Below the pieces are notes generated by a model. The model saw only the letters and a list, made by a program, of their open reading frames with translations, was not told the origin of the DNA and did not search any database. A stretch of 21,899 nt of DNA from Actinomycetota bacterium. Its GTDB lineage: Bacteria; Actinomycetota; UBA4738. Both the position numbers and the translations under genes were made by a program. Positions 7,562 through 15,212 of the stretch are shown piece by piece (the stretch's first letter is position 1; each line of letters begins with the position of its first letter). The DNA lies in NCBI GenBank assembly GCA_013816105.1, contig JACDEY010000002.1, positions 1 to 21,899 on the forward strand. The letters are read 5' to 3'.

Positions 7562-9567
7562 TAGGCGAAGCGACGGAGTATGGTGCGCCTCCACTGGCGG
7601 GACCATTTCGGCTCGCCGTCCTCGGTCACGTCCAGCTCCAGGTTCACCCGCCATTCCCTCGCATCGCTCTCCACGGAGAGCCGCGCCTCTGTCGAGACGC
7701 GGGCTTCCGGCCACGACAGCGTGAAGGCCGATCGACCCCTCACCCAGGCCCGGCCGGGGTCCTCGGTGGACACGCCGGCCGTGCCCTCGTATCGCTCGGT
7801 GGACGTCGCGCCGCCGCCGTGATCCGTCTTCGACCCGGCCTCCATGACCACGCGGGTCTCGCGACCAAGGACATCGTGTTCGATCCGCCACCCCGGTCGG
7901 TCGGCCTCGTCGCTCGCCCCACGGGCCCCGGTCGCGTCTCCCTGGGTAGTTTCGGCCTCCCGCCGATCGGCTTCAGAGGGGCCGGACCGCGACGGTTGGT
8001 AGGCCGGCCTGTCGTCAATGGGCGGTTGCCCCGACACCACCGGCAGGGCGAGCCGCGATCCTTCGGTGTCGATGTTGAGCGTGAGGGGCTCCGGCGGCGG
8101 CCACAGGTTCGGCCAGTCCGTCCCGGCGAGGTCCAGCCGGATGCGATGCCCCGGCTCGAAGACCCACGACGTGGCGTCGAGCTCCAACGACACGTCGATG
8201 GGCTCCCCGGGAACTAGTGGTTCGGGATCCGCGTGGGAGTTTCGGTGCGTGAGGTTCGAGAACCCCCGGCTCACGAGCGCGGACGTCCCGTCCTCGAAGA
8301 CGTCGCAGAGCTTCGCCGAGAGGAAGGCGACCGGGGCGGACGAGCGAACGCGCACCTGCAGGCGCGGGTACCCGAGGATCTCCAGCCCCTCGGTCCCGAC
8401 GGGCCACTCGTAGACCAGCGAGTACGCCTCGTCGCGGCGCTGGTCCAGGTTCTGACCGAAGGGGAGATGGCCGGCGCACCACATGGGTGCGGCGACGCCC
8501 ACGTCGGGACGGACCTCGAGGACATCGTGGTCGCGGCGGCCCGACGCGCTGTCCAGGGGAAGCGAGCGCTCGCGTATCCGATCGAGCGGCCACCCCACCT
8601 CGAACCGCCACTCGCCCGCAACGGTGTCGAGGTCCGGCGCCGGGCGCGTTGAGCGACGGACGAAGACCTCGATCGGTAGGCGATCGTCGGTACCGTTCGC
8701 GGATCCTCGGAGCCATCTGTCGAACCACCGCAGCATCTCCGGCACCAGGTCGATCCTGGGGCCCGGCATTGAGGACTCCGCCGAGGCGTGACTCCACGGT
8801 CCGAGGAGCAACCGCTTGGGTACCTTCAATGCCGCGAAGGTCCGCAGCGTCGCGTTCCGATAGCCGTCCGCCCACCCGCCGACGATCATGGTCGGGCACT
8901 CGATGCGGTCGTAGCCCGGCCGGAGGGAACCGTGGCGCCAGTACGGCCCATCGATCTGTTCCTCCATCCAGCGAAGGAGCCACGGCTCGAGCCGCTCCAC
9001 TCGCTCGCGCCATGCCGATCGCCAACCAGCGCCGAAGACCGGGGGCACGGGGGGCAGGGCGTTCATCGCCACCATGTAGAGCGGGTAGTCGATCAGGTCG
9101 AGCGCCCGCCGGGCGCCTCCGTAGTAGTGGACGTCGTCCGTGTACCGGTCGTCCGTCGCGTAGATCGCGATGATGCTCTTGAGCTCGGGTGGCCGCTCCA
9201 CGGCCACCTGTAGCGAGTTGAACCCCGAGTACGAACTGCCGTACATCCCAACCGCGCCGCTCGACCACTCCCGACGGGCCAGCCAGGCGACGACCTCGCA
9301 CAGATCTCGCTGCTCCTGCGCGGGGTACTCGTCGATGGCCAGTCCTTCGGAGGAGCCGGTCCCCCGGAGATCCACCCTGGCGACCGCATAGTTCCCTTCA
9401 TCGCACAGCCGGCGGTACTCCGGCGCGTAGGAGGCCGTCAGGTCGTCCTTGCGGTACGGAAGGGCCTCCAGGATGACCGGCCATGGCGGCTTCGTCTCCG
9501 GCAAGTACAGGGTCACCGCTAGCCGAACGCCGTCGGAGAGCGAAATCCAGGCGTGTACCTCCGGCAT
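7561..9567 (-). CDS. CocE/NonD-family hydrolase (S15 X-Pro dipeptidyl-peptidase type)
   Basis: A 668-residue serine hydrolase of the peptidase S15/CocE group, which includes X-prolyl dipeptidyl peptidases, cocaine esterase and beta-lactam acylases. The N-terminal alpha/beta-hydrolase has ISLSDGVRLAVTLYLP, the block VDLRGTGSSEG, and the nucleophile elbow GSSYSG with Ser112. A likely triad is completed by Asp234 in GGWADGY and His260 in GPWSH. The C-terminal half (from about residue 330) is the jelly-roll domain, including SWVFEPGHRIRLDLAG. Beyond about residue 520 is a low-complexity charged stretch and a further beta-rich segment to the end, which makes the protein longer than the 550-600 residues common in the group. 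No signal peptide is seen, so it is probably cytoplasmic. It could act on imported peptides or esters; X-Pro specificity is not provable from sequence. Confidence 0.88.
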   Translation of the reverse strand: MPEVHAWISLSDGVRLAVTLYLPETKPPWPVILEALPYRKDDLTASYAPEYRRLCDEGNYAVARVDLRGTGSSEGLAIDEYPAQEQRDLCEVVAWLARREWSSGAVGMYGSSYSGFNSLQVAVERPPELKSIIAIYATDDRYTDDVHYYGGARRALDLIDYPLYMVAMNALPPVPPVFGAGWRSAWRERVERLEPWLLRWMEEQIDGPYWRHGSLRPGYDRIECPTMIVGGWADGYRNATLRTFAALKVPKRLLLGPWSHASAESSMPGPRIDLVPEMLRWFDRWLRGSANGTDDRLPIEVFVRRSTRPAPDLDTVAGEWRFEVGWPLDRIRERSLPLDSASGRRDHDVLEVRPDVGVAAPMWCAGHLPFGQNLDQRRDEAYSLVYEWPVGTEGLEILGYPRLQVRVRSSAPVAFLSAKLCDVFEDGTSALVSRGFSNLTHRNSHADPEPLVPGEPIDVSLELDATSWVFEPGHRIRLDLAGTDWPNLWPPPEPLTLNIDTEGSRLALPVVSGQPPIDDRPAYQPSRSGPSEADRREAETTQGDATGARGASDEADRPGWRIEHDVLGRETRVVMEAGSKTDHGGGATSTERYEGTAGVSTEDPGRAWVRGRSAFTLSWPEARVSTEARLSVESDAREWRVNLELDVTEDGEPKWSRQWRRTILRRFA

Positions 9568-9612
9568 GGCTGCCTAGACTACGGCGCTCATGTCGGAGCG
9601 CGGGCCACTCCA

Positions 9613-10779
9613 GTGAACTCGGAGTACGAGTACGTCGTCGTCGGGCTCGGCGGCATCGGAAGCGGCGCCGCGTACTGGCTTGCGCGGCGTGCGGGCGGCT
9701 CGGTGCTGGGCCTGGAGCAGTTCGAGATGGGGCATCATCGCGGTGCCTCCGAGGATCATTCGCGGATCATCCGGCGCTCATATCACACACCTGGCTACGT
9801 TCGGCTGGCAGGGGAGGCTTACGAGGCATGGCGGGTGCTGGAAGCCGAGGCGGGCGAGCCGCTCATCCTCCGGACCGGCGGCCTCGACCTGTGGCCGCCC
9901 GACGCCGCGATCCCGAAGACGGACTACACGAGGAGCATGCGTGCGTGCGGCGTCCCGTTCGAGGAACTGGACGCGAGCGAGATCATGCGCCGGTGGCCTG
10001 CCTTCCGGCTCGAGGATGGCGTCGAGGGCGTCTTTCAGGCCGACGCAGGCATCGCCGCGGCGACGAAATGCAACGAGGCGCATCGCCGACTGGCACTTGA
10101 ACACGGCGCGGTCCTTCGAGACCGGTCCCCCGTCCTGTCGGTGCGATCCGTCGCCGGCGAGGTGGAGGTCGCCACGGAGGACGCGGCATACCGATGCCGT
10201 CGAGTCGTGATCGCGGGCGACGCATGGACGAACCGCCTTCTAAAGCCACTAGGCCGGAAGCTTCCACTCACCATCACCCAGGAGCAGGTGACCTACTTCG
10301 CGGCTCGAGACGCCGGGGCGTTCATGCCGGACCGGTTTCCGATCTGGATCTGGATGGACGATCCGAGCTTCTATGGGTTTCCGTGTTTCGGCGAGGCAGG
10401 CCCCAAGGCGGCCCAGGACGTTGGGGGCCGGGAGACGACTCCGGCGTCGAGAACCTTCGAGAGCGATGGCCGCGCCTTGCGGCGGCTGTCGCGATTCCTG
10501 GAGCGCCATCTGCCGGGCGCGCTGGGGCCGGTCATCACGACGAAGACGTGCCTGTACACCCTGACGCCCGACCGGGACCTCGTGCTCGACGCCGTCCCCG
10601 GCCATCCGGGCGTGCTCGTCGCCCTGGGCGCCGCGCATGGGTTCAAGTTCGCCTCGCTGTTCGGGAGGATCCTGAGCGAGCTGACCCTGGACGGCGTCAC
10701 CGACACGGACCTCGAGGGCTTTCGCATCGACCGGCCGGTCCTCACCATGAAGGACCCGCCGAAGCACTTCCTGACGTGA
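9613..10779 (+). CDS. sarcosine-oxidase-like FAD-dependent amine oxidase with covalent flavin site
   Basis: A 388-residue flavoenzyme of the monomeric sarcosine oxidase / N-methyltryptophan oxidase / pipecolate oxidase family, which oxidises secondary amino acids with oxygen to an imine and hydrogen peroxide. The GTG at 9613 places the Rossmann motif GLGGIG at residues 11-16, as usual; the upstream ATG at 9553 would overlap the divergent gene. HHRGASEDHSRIIRRSY matches the family's flavin-binding block. The motif KTCLYTLTPDRD contains Cys313, which aligns with the cysteine that binds FAD covalently in this family (Cys315 in Bacillus sarcosine oxidase). The end GHGFK-type motif is present as AAHGFKFASLFG. 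The length is normal. The methyltransferase gene follows 67 bases later. Substrates to consider: sarcosine, N-methyl amino acids, pipecolate or proline-like imino acids. Confidence 0.87.
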   Translation: MNSEYEYVVVGLGGIGSGAAYWLARRAGGSVLGLEQFEMGHHRGASEDHSRIIRRSYHTPGYVRLAGEAYEAWRVLEAEAGEPLILRTGGLDLWPPDAAIPKTDYTRSMRACGVPFEELDASEIMRRWPAFRLEDGVEGVFQADAGIAAATKCNEAHRRLALEHGAVLRDRSPVLSVRSVAGEVEVATEDAAYRCRRVVIAGDAWTNRLLKPLGRKLPLTITQEQVTYFAARDAGAFMPDRFPIWIWMDDPSFYGFPCFGEAGPKAAQDVGGRETTPASRTFESDGRALRRLSRFLERHLPGALGPVITTKTCLYTLTPDRDLVLDAVPGHPGVLVALGAAHGFKFASLFGRILSELTLDGVTDTDLEGFRIDRPVLTMKDPPKHFLT

Positions 10780-10846
10780 GGCGAACCAGGGCGTGGTTGC
10801 CCCCGCGAAAGCGCACTGAAATCATCGGGGCTTGGAGGAGGGAAGT

Positions 10847-11827
10847 TTGCCGAGAGGCCTGATCGAACGACTCGAGGAGGGCGTCGTCCTCGGCGACGGC
10901 GGCTACCTGTTGGAGTTGGAGAAGCGCGGCTATGTCCGGGCGGGGCCCTTCACCCCAGAGGTCAGCCTGACGCACCCCGAGGCCCTCGCACAGCTCCACC
11001 GAGAGTTCCTCCTGGCCGGCGCCGAGGTCCTGCAGGCGCTGACGTTCTACGCGAGCGAGGACAAGCTCGCGACGGTCGGCCTGGCCGGGAAGGTGGACGA
11101 GCTCAACCGGGCGGCGGTGGGCGTCGCCCGCTCGGTGGCCAACGAAGGGGACGTCCTGGTGGCCGGAAACCTCAGCCTCACGTGGGCCTACGACCCCGCG
11201 GACTCAGCCTCGGCCGATCGCGTGCGAGCGCTGTTCGATCGCCAGCTCGAGGTCCAGATGGAGGCCGGCATCGACATGGTTATCGGCGAGACCTTCACCT
11301 GGATGGGAGAAGCGCTTCTGGCGGCCGAGCGCGCCCTCAAGACCGGACTGCCGGTCGTCATCACCATGTCCTTCGAGAAGGACCCACGCTCGTACGAGGG
11401 CGACTCCCCGGCGGGCTGCGCCCGCAAGCTCACCGATGCGGGCGTGGACGTCGTGGGGGTCAATTGCCTGCGGAATCCCGAGGGGACGCTGCCGCTAGTG
11501 CGGGAGATGCGCGATGCCGTGGACGGGTTCGTCGCGTGTCAACCCGTCGCCTACCGGACCCCCGCCGGGCAGCCGGACTTTACGGCGCTCCCCGAGTTCC
11601 CTTTCGCGCTCGAGCCCCTGCAGCTCGACCGCCAGACGATGGCGCGGTATGCGGTGGAGGCTCGCGGCATGGGCGTGAACTACATTGGCTCCTGCTGCGG
11701 TTCGGTTGCCGCTCACGTCAGGGAGATGGCGCGGGCGCTCGGCAAGGTTCCTCCTGAAGAGGCAGAATGGCGGTTGGACTACGAGCGACCGATGTCTGCG
11801 TTCGAGTACTACCGCCACGGAGAGTGA
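10847..11827 (+). CDS. betaine-homocysteine S-methyltransferase-like protein
   Basis: A 326-residue zinc-dependent methyltransferase that would move a methyl group from a betaine-type donor to homocysteine, giving methionine and a demethylated amine. It resembles animal BHMT closely in the first 80 residues: LGDGGY, EKRGYVRAGPFTPE, HPEALAQLHREFLLAGAEV and TFYASEDKL are near matches to the human protein as I remember it. The three zinc cysteines are present: Cys207 in VGVNCLRNP and the pair Cys283-Cys284 in YIGSCCGS. It is shorter than the roughly 400-residue animal enzyme and lacks the C-terminal dimerisation arm. The TTG at 10847 is preferred because AGGAGG ends five bases before it; TTG 10832 is inside that site. 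A weak promoter-like pair (TTGCCC at 10797, AATCAT at 10820) lies upstream. The donor is unknown; glycine betaine or proline betaine are candidates. Confidence 0.85.
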   Translation: MPRGLIERLEEGVVLGDGGYLLELEKRGYVRAGPFTPEVSLTHPEALAQLHREFLLAGAEVLQALTFYASEDKLATVGLAGKVDELNRAAVGVARSVANEGDVLVAGNLSLTWAYDPADSASADRVRALFDRQLEVQMEAGIDMVIGETFTWMGEALLAAERALKTGLPVVITMSFEKDPRSYEGDSPAGCARKLTDAGVDVVGVNCLRNPEGTLPLVREMRDAVDGFVACQPVAYRTPAGQPDFTALPEFPFALEPLQLDRQTMARYAVEARGMGVNYIGSCCGSVAAHVREMARALGKVPPEEAEWRLDYERPMSAFEYYRHGE

Positions 11828-11850
11828 ATCTCCGGCAAGGCCATTCACTC
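11822..11850. terminator. bidirectional hairpin spanning both stop codons of convergent genes
   Basis: GAGTGAAT at 11822-11829 and ATTCACTC at 11843-11850 form a perfect eight-base inverted repeat around 13 bases; an inner GGC/GCC pair could extend the stem past a CTCC bulge. It covers the stop codons of both converging genes, which both end GAG-TGA. No U-tract follows in either direction. It may stop transcripts or protect 3' ends. Confidence 0.4.
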
Positions 11851-13482
11851 GAGCTCTGAGTCCGCGTAGACGGGCTCACCCTGAACCATCGTTAGGAGCA
11901 CCCGGGCGTCGCCGATTGGTCCAGCGTCTGTTGCGAAGAGGTCGCGGTCCAGCACCACGAGGTCGGCCGCCTTTCCCGGCTCGATGGTTCCCGTCAGATG
12001 GTCAAGATGGTTGACGAATGCGGAACCGGCCGTAAAGGCGCTGAGCGACGTTGGGAGGTCCAGCCGCTCATGTGGTAGGAACGGCTCGGCGCTTCGGTCC
12101 TCCGGAGACACCCGGGTCATCGCGACCTCGATCTGCAGCAGCGGGTTCGGCGTGCTGACGGTCCAGTCGCTTCCGAACGCGAGACTCGCGCCCGAGCGCA
12201 CCAGGCTTGCGAACGGATATTGCCAGGACGAGCGCTCAGGCCCGAGGAAGGGGATCGTCAGGTCCCGCTGGTACTCCTCCAGGCACGCCCAGAACGGCTG
12301 CGCGTTCGCCACCACGCCGAGCGCCGAGAAGCGGGGAACGTCGCGAGGGTGAACGACCTGGATGTGCGCGATGTGATGCCGCCCTTCGCCGGCGCCGTTC
12401 CGGTCCCGCGCGGCCTCGAAGGCGTCGAGGGCATCCCGGATCGCACGGTCGCCTATGGCATGGACGTGGACCTGGAACCCCTCCCGGTCCAGCCGGACGA
12501 CGGCCCGGCGCAGCGCTGAGGGATCGAGCATCGGCATGCCCCGGTTGCCGGTCGGGCGCCCCTCGTCTCCCAGGTACGGCTCCAGCATGGAGGCAGTGAA
12601 GTTCTCGCAGACGCCGTCCAGCATGATCTTCACCGAGCCGCACCGAAGTCGGCCCACCGTTCCCCGGCTGCGCAGCTCGATCAGCTCCTCGACCTGGTCC
12701 TCCCCCCGGTGGCGGTCCCACCAGAGGGCTCCCACCACCCGAGCCGTCAGCTCTCCCCGCTCCCCGAGCGTCCGGTAGGCCGCGAGCGTCTCGGCGGTGA
12801 CGATCGCGTCCTGCCAAGAAGTGATCCCGAGCGAGTGCAGGTACGTCTGCGCCCGGCGGACGGCCTCCAGCCACTCCGCCGGCGTCGGCTCGGGGAGCAG
12901 CGACTCCACGAGGTCCATGGCGCCCTCGTGCAGCGTCCCCGACGGCTCGCCACCCCACCCCCGCTCGATCCGGCCGTCCGGAGCGTCCGGCGTGTCGCGC
13001 GTTAGGCCGGCGAGCTCGAGAGCCCGGGTGTTGACCCAGGCGCCGTGGCCGTCCCGGTTCGTCAGGTAAGCGGGGCGGTCCGGGACGAGCGCGTCCAGGG
13101 CCTGCCGGGTGGGCGTTCCTCCGGGAAAGGCCGCCATGCTCCAACCACCGCCGCGGACCCAGGACGCGTCCGGGTGCTCCGCGGCGTACCGGCGGATGAT
13201 CGAGGCGTATTCCCGAGGATCGACGCCGTGAAGGTCGCACTGGCTCGCGTACAGGCCGCCCCACGGGGGGTGAACGTGGGCGTCCTGAAAGCCGGGGAGG
13301 ACCGTTCGCCCGGCCAGGTCGATAACGCGGGTGTGCCGCCCCGCCATCTCCCGCATGTCCTCGTCGCGGCCCACGGAGACGATCGATCCGCCTTGCACCG
13401 CCATGGCCTGCGCGTCCGGATCGGACACCGCGCCGGTCCACACGGTTCCACCGCGCAGCACGGTGTCGGCGCGCCCGGTCAC
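11845..13482 (-). CDS. YtcJ-like amidohydrolase (amidohydrolase family 3)
   Basis: A 545-residue metal-dependent hydrolase of the amidohydrolase-3 (YtcJ-like) group, which cleaves amide or related C-N bonds with a TIM-barrel active site. The N-terminal beta-sandwich strand LRGGTVWTG comes first, then LPGFQDAHVHP with metal ligands His69 and His71, a lysine in SVKIMLDG at the place of the bridging lysine, HVHAIGDRAI, HIAHIQVVHP, and the catalytic aspartate in FGSDWTVSTPNPL. The C-terminus returns to the sandwich (GTIEPGKAADLVVLDRD). All key residues are intact. The GTG at 13482 matches the family N-terminus and has AAGGTGA upstream; GTG 13512 and an ATG at 13608 are longer options. There is no signal peptide. 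The substrate is unknown. It is divergent from the aldehyde dehydrogenase gene, so they may share a control region. Confidence 0.88.
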   Translation of the reverse strand: MTGRADTVLRGGTVWTGAVSDPDAQAMAVQGGSIVSVGRDEDMREMAGRHTRVIDLAGRTVLPGFQDAHVHPPWGGLYASQCDLHGVDPREYASIIRRYAAEHPDASWVRGGGWSMAAFPGGTPTRQALDALVPDRPAYLTNRDGHGAWVNTRALELAGLTRDTPDAPDGRIERGWGGEPSGTLHEGAMDLVESLLPEPTPAEWLEAVRRAQTYLHSLGITSWQDAIVTAETLAAYRTLGERGELTARVVGALWWDRHRGEDQVEELIELRSRGTVGRLRCGSVKIMLDGVCENFTASMLEPYLGDEGRPTGNRGMPMLDPSALRRAVVRLDREGFQVHVHAIGDRAIRDALDAFEAARDRNGAGEGRHHIAHIQVVHPRDVPRFSALGVVANAQPFWACLEEYQRDLTIPFLGPERSSWQYPFASLVRSGASLAFGSDWTVSTPNPLLQIEVAMTRVSPEDRSAEPFLPHERLDLPTSLSAFTAGSAFVNHLDHLTGTIEPGKAADLVVLDRDLFATDAGPIGDARVLLTMVQGEPVYADSELE

Positions 13483-13630
13483 CGCTTGCCCGTCACCTTC
13501 GGCATGGGGCACATTCTCCCAACCGTGCCACCTCACCGGGCGGATACTAGGATGAGGTGCAGCGCTTTCCGGCCCGGCGGGGTGGATATCGCCGGACCTT
13601 GGAGGCACGTCGGTTCAGGAGGTGCACACC

Positions 13631-15202
13631 ATGGCACGGACGGGATTTCGGATCACCTACGCCACCATGTCGGCGGACAACGAGCAGCTGCACCAGTCAT
13701 ACGAGCGGGGCGTCGAGACGGCGAAGTCCTGGCTGGGGAAGCGGCATCCGTTCTACGTGAACGGAGAGGCGCGCGAGGGCGAGGGCTATGACGAGGAGCG
13801 GTCCCCTATCGACCGGGACATCGTCATCGGTGAGTTCGCCAGGGCCTCCCGGCAAGACGCCAAGGACGCCATCGCGGCCGCGAAGAGCTTCTCGCCGCAG
13901 TGGTCGGGCCTCCCGTGGCAGGAGCGCGTCAAGATCATGCGCCAGGCGGCCGACGTCATCTCCGATCGCGTGTACGAGCTCGCCGCCCTGATGGCCATCG
14001 AGGTCGGCAAGAGCCGGCTGGAGGCCCTGGGGGACGTCGAGGAGACCGCCGATCTCATCCGTTACTACTGCAAGCAGGTGGAGGACCACCAGGGGTTCTC
14101 GTTCCAGATGGGAGCCCTGTCGGAGAAGGAGAGCAACCGCAGCGTTCTGCGTCCCTACGGGGTGTGGGGGGTCATCAGCCCCTTCAACTTCCCCATGGCG
14201 CTCGCCGGAGGTCCCGCGGGCGGTGCGCTCGTTGCCGGCAACACGGTGGTCCTGAAGCCCTCCCACCAGGGCTACTTCACCGGGCTGAAGCTGTACGAGG
14301 CGCTCACCGACGGAGGCGTGCCGGCGGGCGCCCTGCACGTCCTCACCGGTCCGGGGAGAACGGTCGGAGACGAGATCTACACGAACCCCGACGTCGACGG
14401 AATCACGTTCACCGGCTCGTACACGGTCGGCATGCAGATCTACAGGAACTTCGCGAAGGAGTACCCGAAGCCCGCGATCTGCGAGATGGGCGGCAAGAAC
14501 CCGGCGATCGTGTCGGCGAAGGCTGACCTCGACAAGGCCGCCGAAGGCGTCATGCGCTCGGCGTTCGGCTTCAGCGGGCAGAAGTGCTCCGCGTGTTCCC
14601 GCGTGTACGTGCAGCGACCGGTCTACGAGGAGTTCAAGCGGCGCCTCGTGGAGAAGACCTCGCAGCTCAAGGTCGGCGACCCCCTGCAGAAGGAGACCTA
14701 CACCGGCCCGGTCATCAACGAGCAGGCCGTCGAGACGTTCGAGAAGGCCGTCGAGGACGTTAGAGCCGCGGGCGGCGAGGTGCTCCTGGGCGGCGAACGG
14801 ATCGTGGAGGGAGACCTCGAACGTGGGCTTTTCGTCCGGCCCACGATCGTCGAGGTGCCGGTGGATCATCGGGTGTGGAAGGAGGAGCTGTTCGTCCCCT
14901 TCGTCGCGGTCGCGCCGGTCGATTCCCTGGACGACGCGCTGAAGCTCGCCAACGAGACGGAGTACGGCCTCACGGCCGGCTTCTTCTCCGAGGACCGTGG
15001 GGAGATCGAACGCTTCCTGGAGGGGATCGAGGCGGGCGTCGTGTACGTGAACCGCCGGGCCGGCGCGACGACCGGGGCGTGGCCCGGCATGCAGCCGTTC
15101 GGTGGCTGGAAGGGATCCGGCACCAGCGGCAAGGCCGGGGGCGGGCTCCACTATGTGCAGCAGTACCTTCGCGAGCAGAGCCAGACCGTCATCGAGGACT
15201 AG
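13631..15202 (+). CDS. aldehyde dehydrogenase, 1-pyrroline-5-carboxylate dehydrogenase-like
   Basis: A 523-residue NAD(P)-dependent aldehyde dehydrogenase that oxidises an aldehyde to an acid. The start ATG has a strong AGGAGGTG six bases upstream; the GTG at 13622 lies within that site. Motifs: VISPFNFP with the oxyanion asparagine (Asn186), LKPS with the NADP/NAD-contacting lysine (Lys209), FTGS in the cofactor fold, the general-base Glu285 in CEMGGKN, and the nucleophile Cys319 in SGQKCSACSR. That last motif, with two following residues of AC-SR type, is characteristic of the P5C dehydrogenase (RocA/PruA) branch, as is the length. The family also contains enzymes for longer semialdehydes such as aminoadipate semialdehyde. 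It heads a plus-strand run, and the aminotransferase gene starts 10 bases after its stop. It could make glutamate from a proline-type substrate. Confidence 0.88.
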   Translation: MARTGFRITYATMSADNEQLHQSYERGVETAKSWLGKRHPFYVNGEAREGEGYDEERSPIDRDIVIGEFARASRQDAKDAIAAAKSFSPQWSGLPWQERVKIMRQAADVISDRVYELAALMAIEVGKSRLEALGDVEETADLIRYYCKQVEDHQGFSFQMGALSEKESNRSVLRPYGVWGVISPFNFPMALAGGPAGGALVAGNTVVLKPSHQGYFTGLKLYEALTDGGVPAGALHVLTGPGRTVGDEIYTNPDVDGITFTGSYTVGMQIYRNFAKEYPKPAICEMGGKNPAIVSAKADLDKAAEGVMRSAFGFSGQKCSACSRVYVQRPVYEEFKRRLVEKTSQLKVGDPLQKETYTGPVINEQAVETFEKAVEDVRAAGGEVLLGGERIVEGDLERGLFVRPTIVEVPVDHRVWKEELFVPFVAVAPVDSLDDALKLANETEYGLTAGFFSEDRGEIERFLEGIEAGVVYVNRRAGATTGAWPGMQPFGGWKGSGTSGKAGGGLHYVQQYLREQSQTVIED

Positions 15203-15212
15203 GCCGGCCGCC

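Noticed and set aside
8015..9301. Second minus-strand open frame of 428 codons inside the S15 hydrolase gene.
   Set aside because: Arg/Gly/Ala/Pro-rich with no motif, and it lies in another frame of a gene with an intact catalytic triad.
9568..9612. Promoter or operator in the 45-base divergent gap between the S15 hydrolase and the flavin oxidase.
   Set aside because: No clear -10/-35 pair or inverted repeat was visible; promoters may lie within the opposing coding starts.
10797..10825. Promoter-like TTGCCC and AATCAT pair spaced 17 bases, upstream of the methyltransferase gene.
   Set aside because: Only a partial match to the consensus and unsupported by other evidence; mentioned with the gene but not called.
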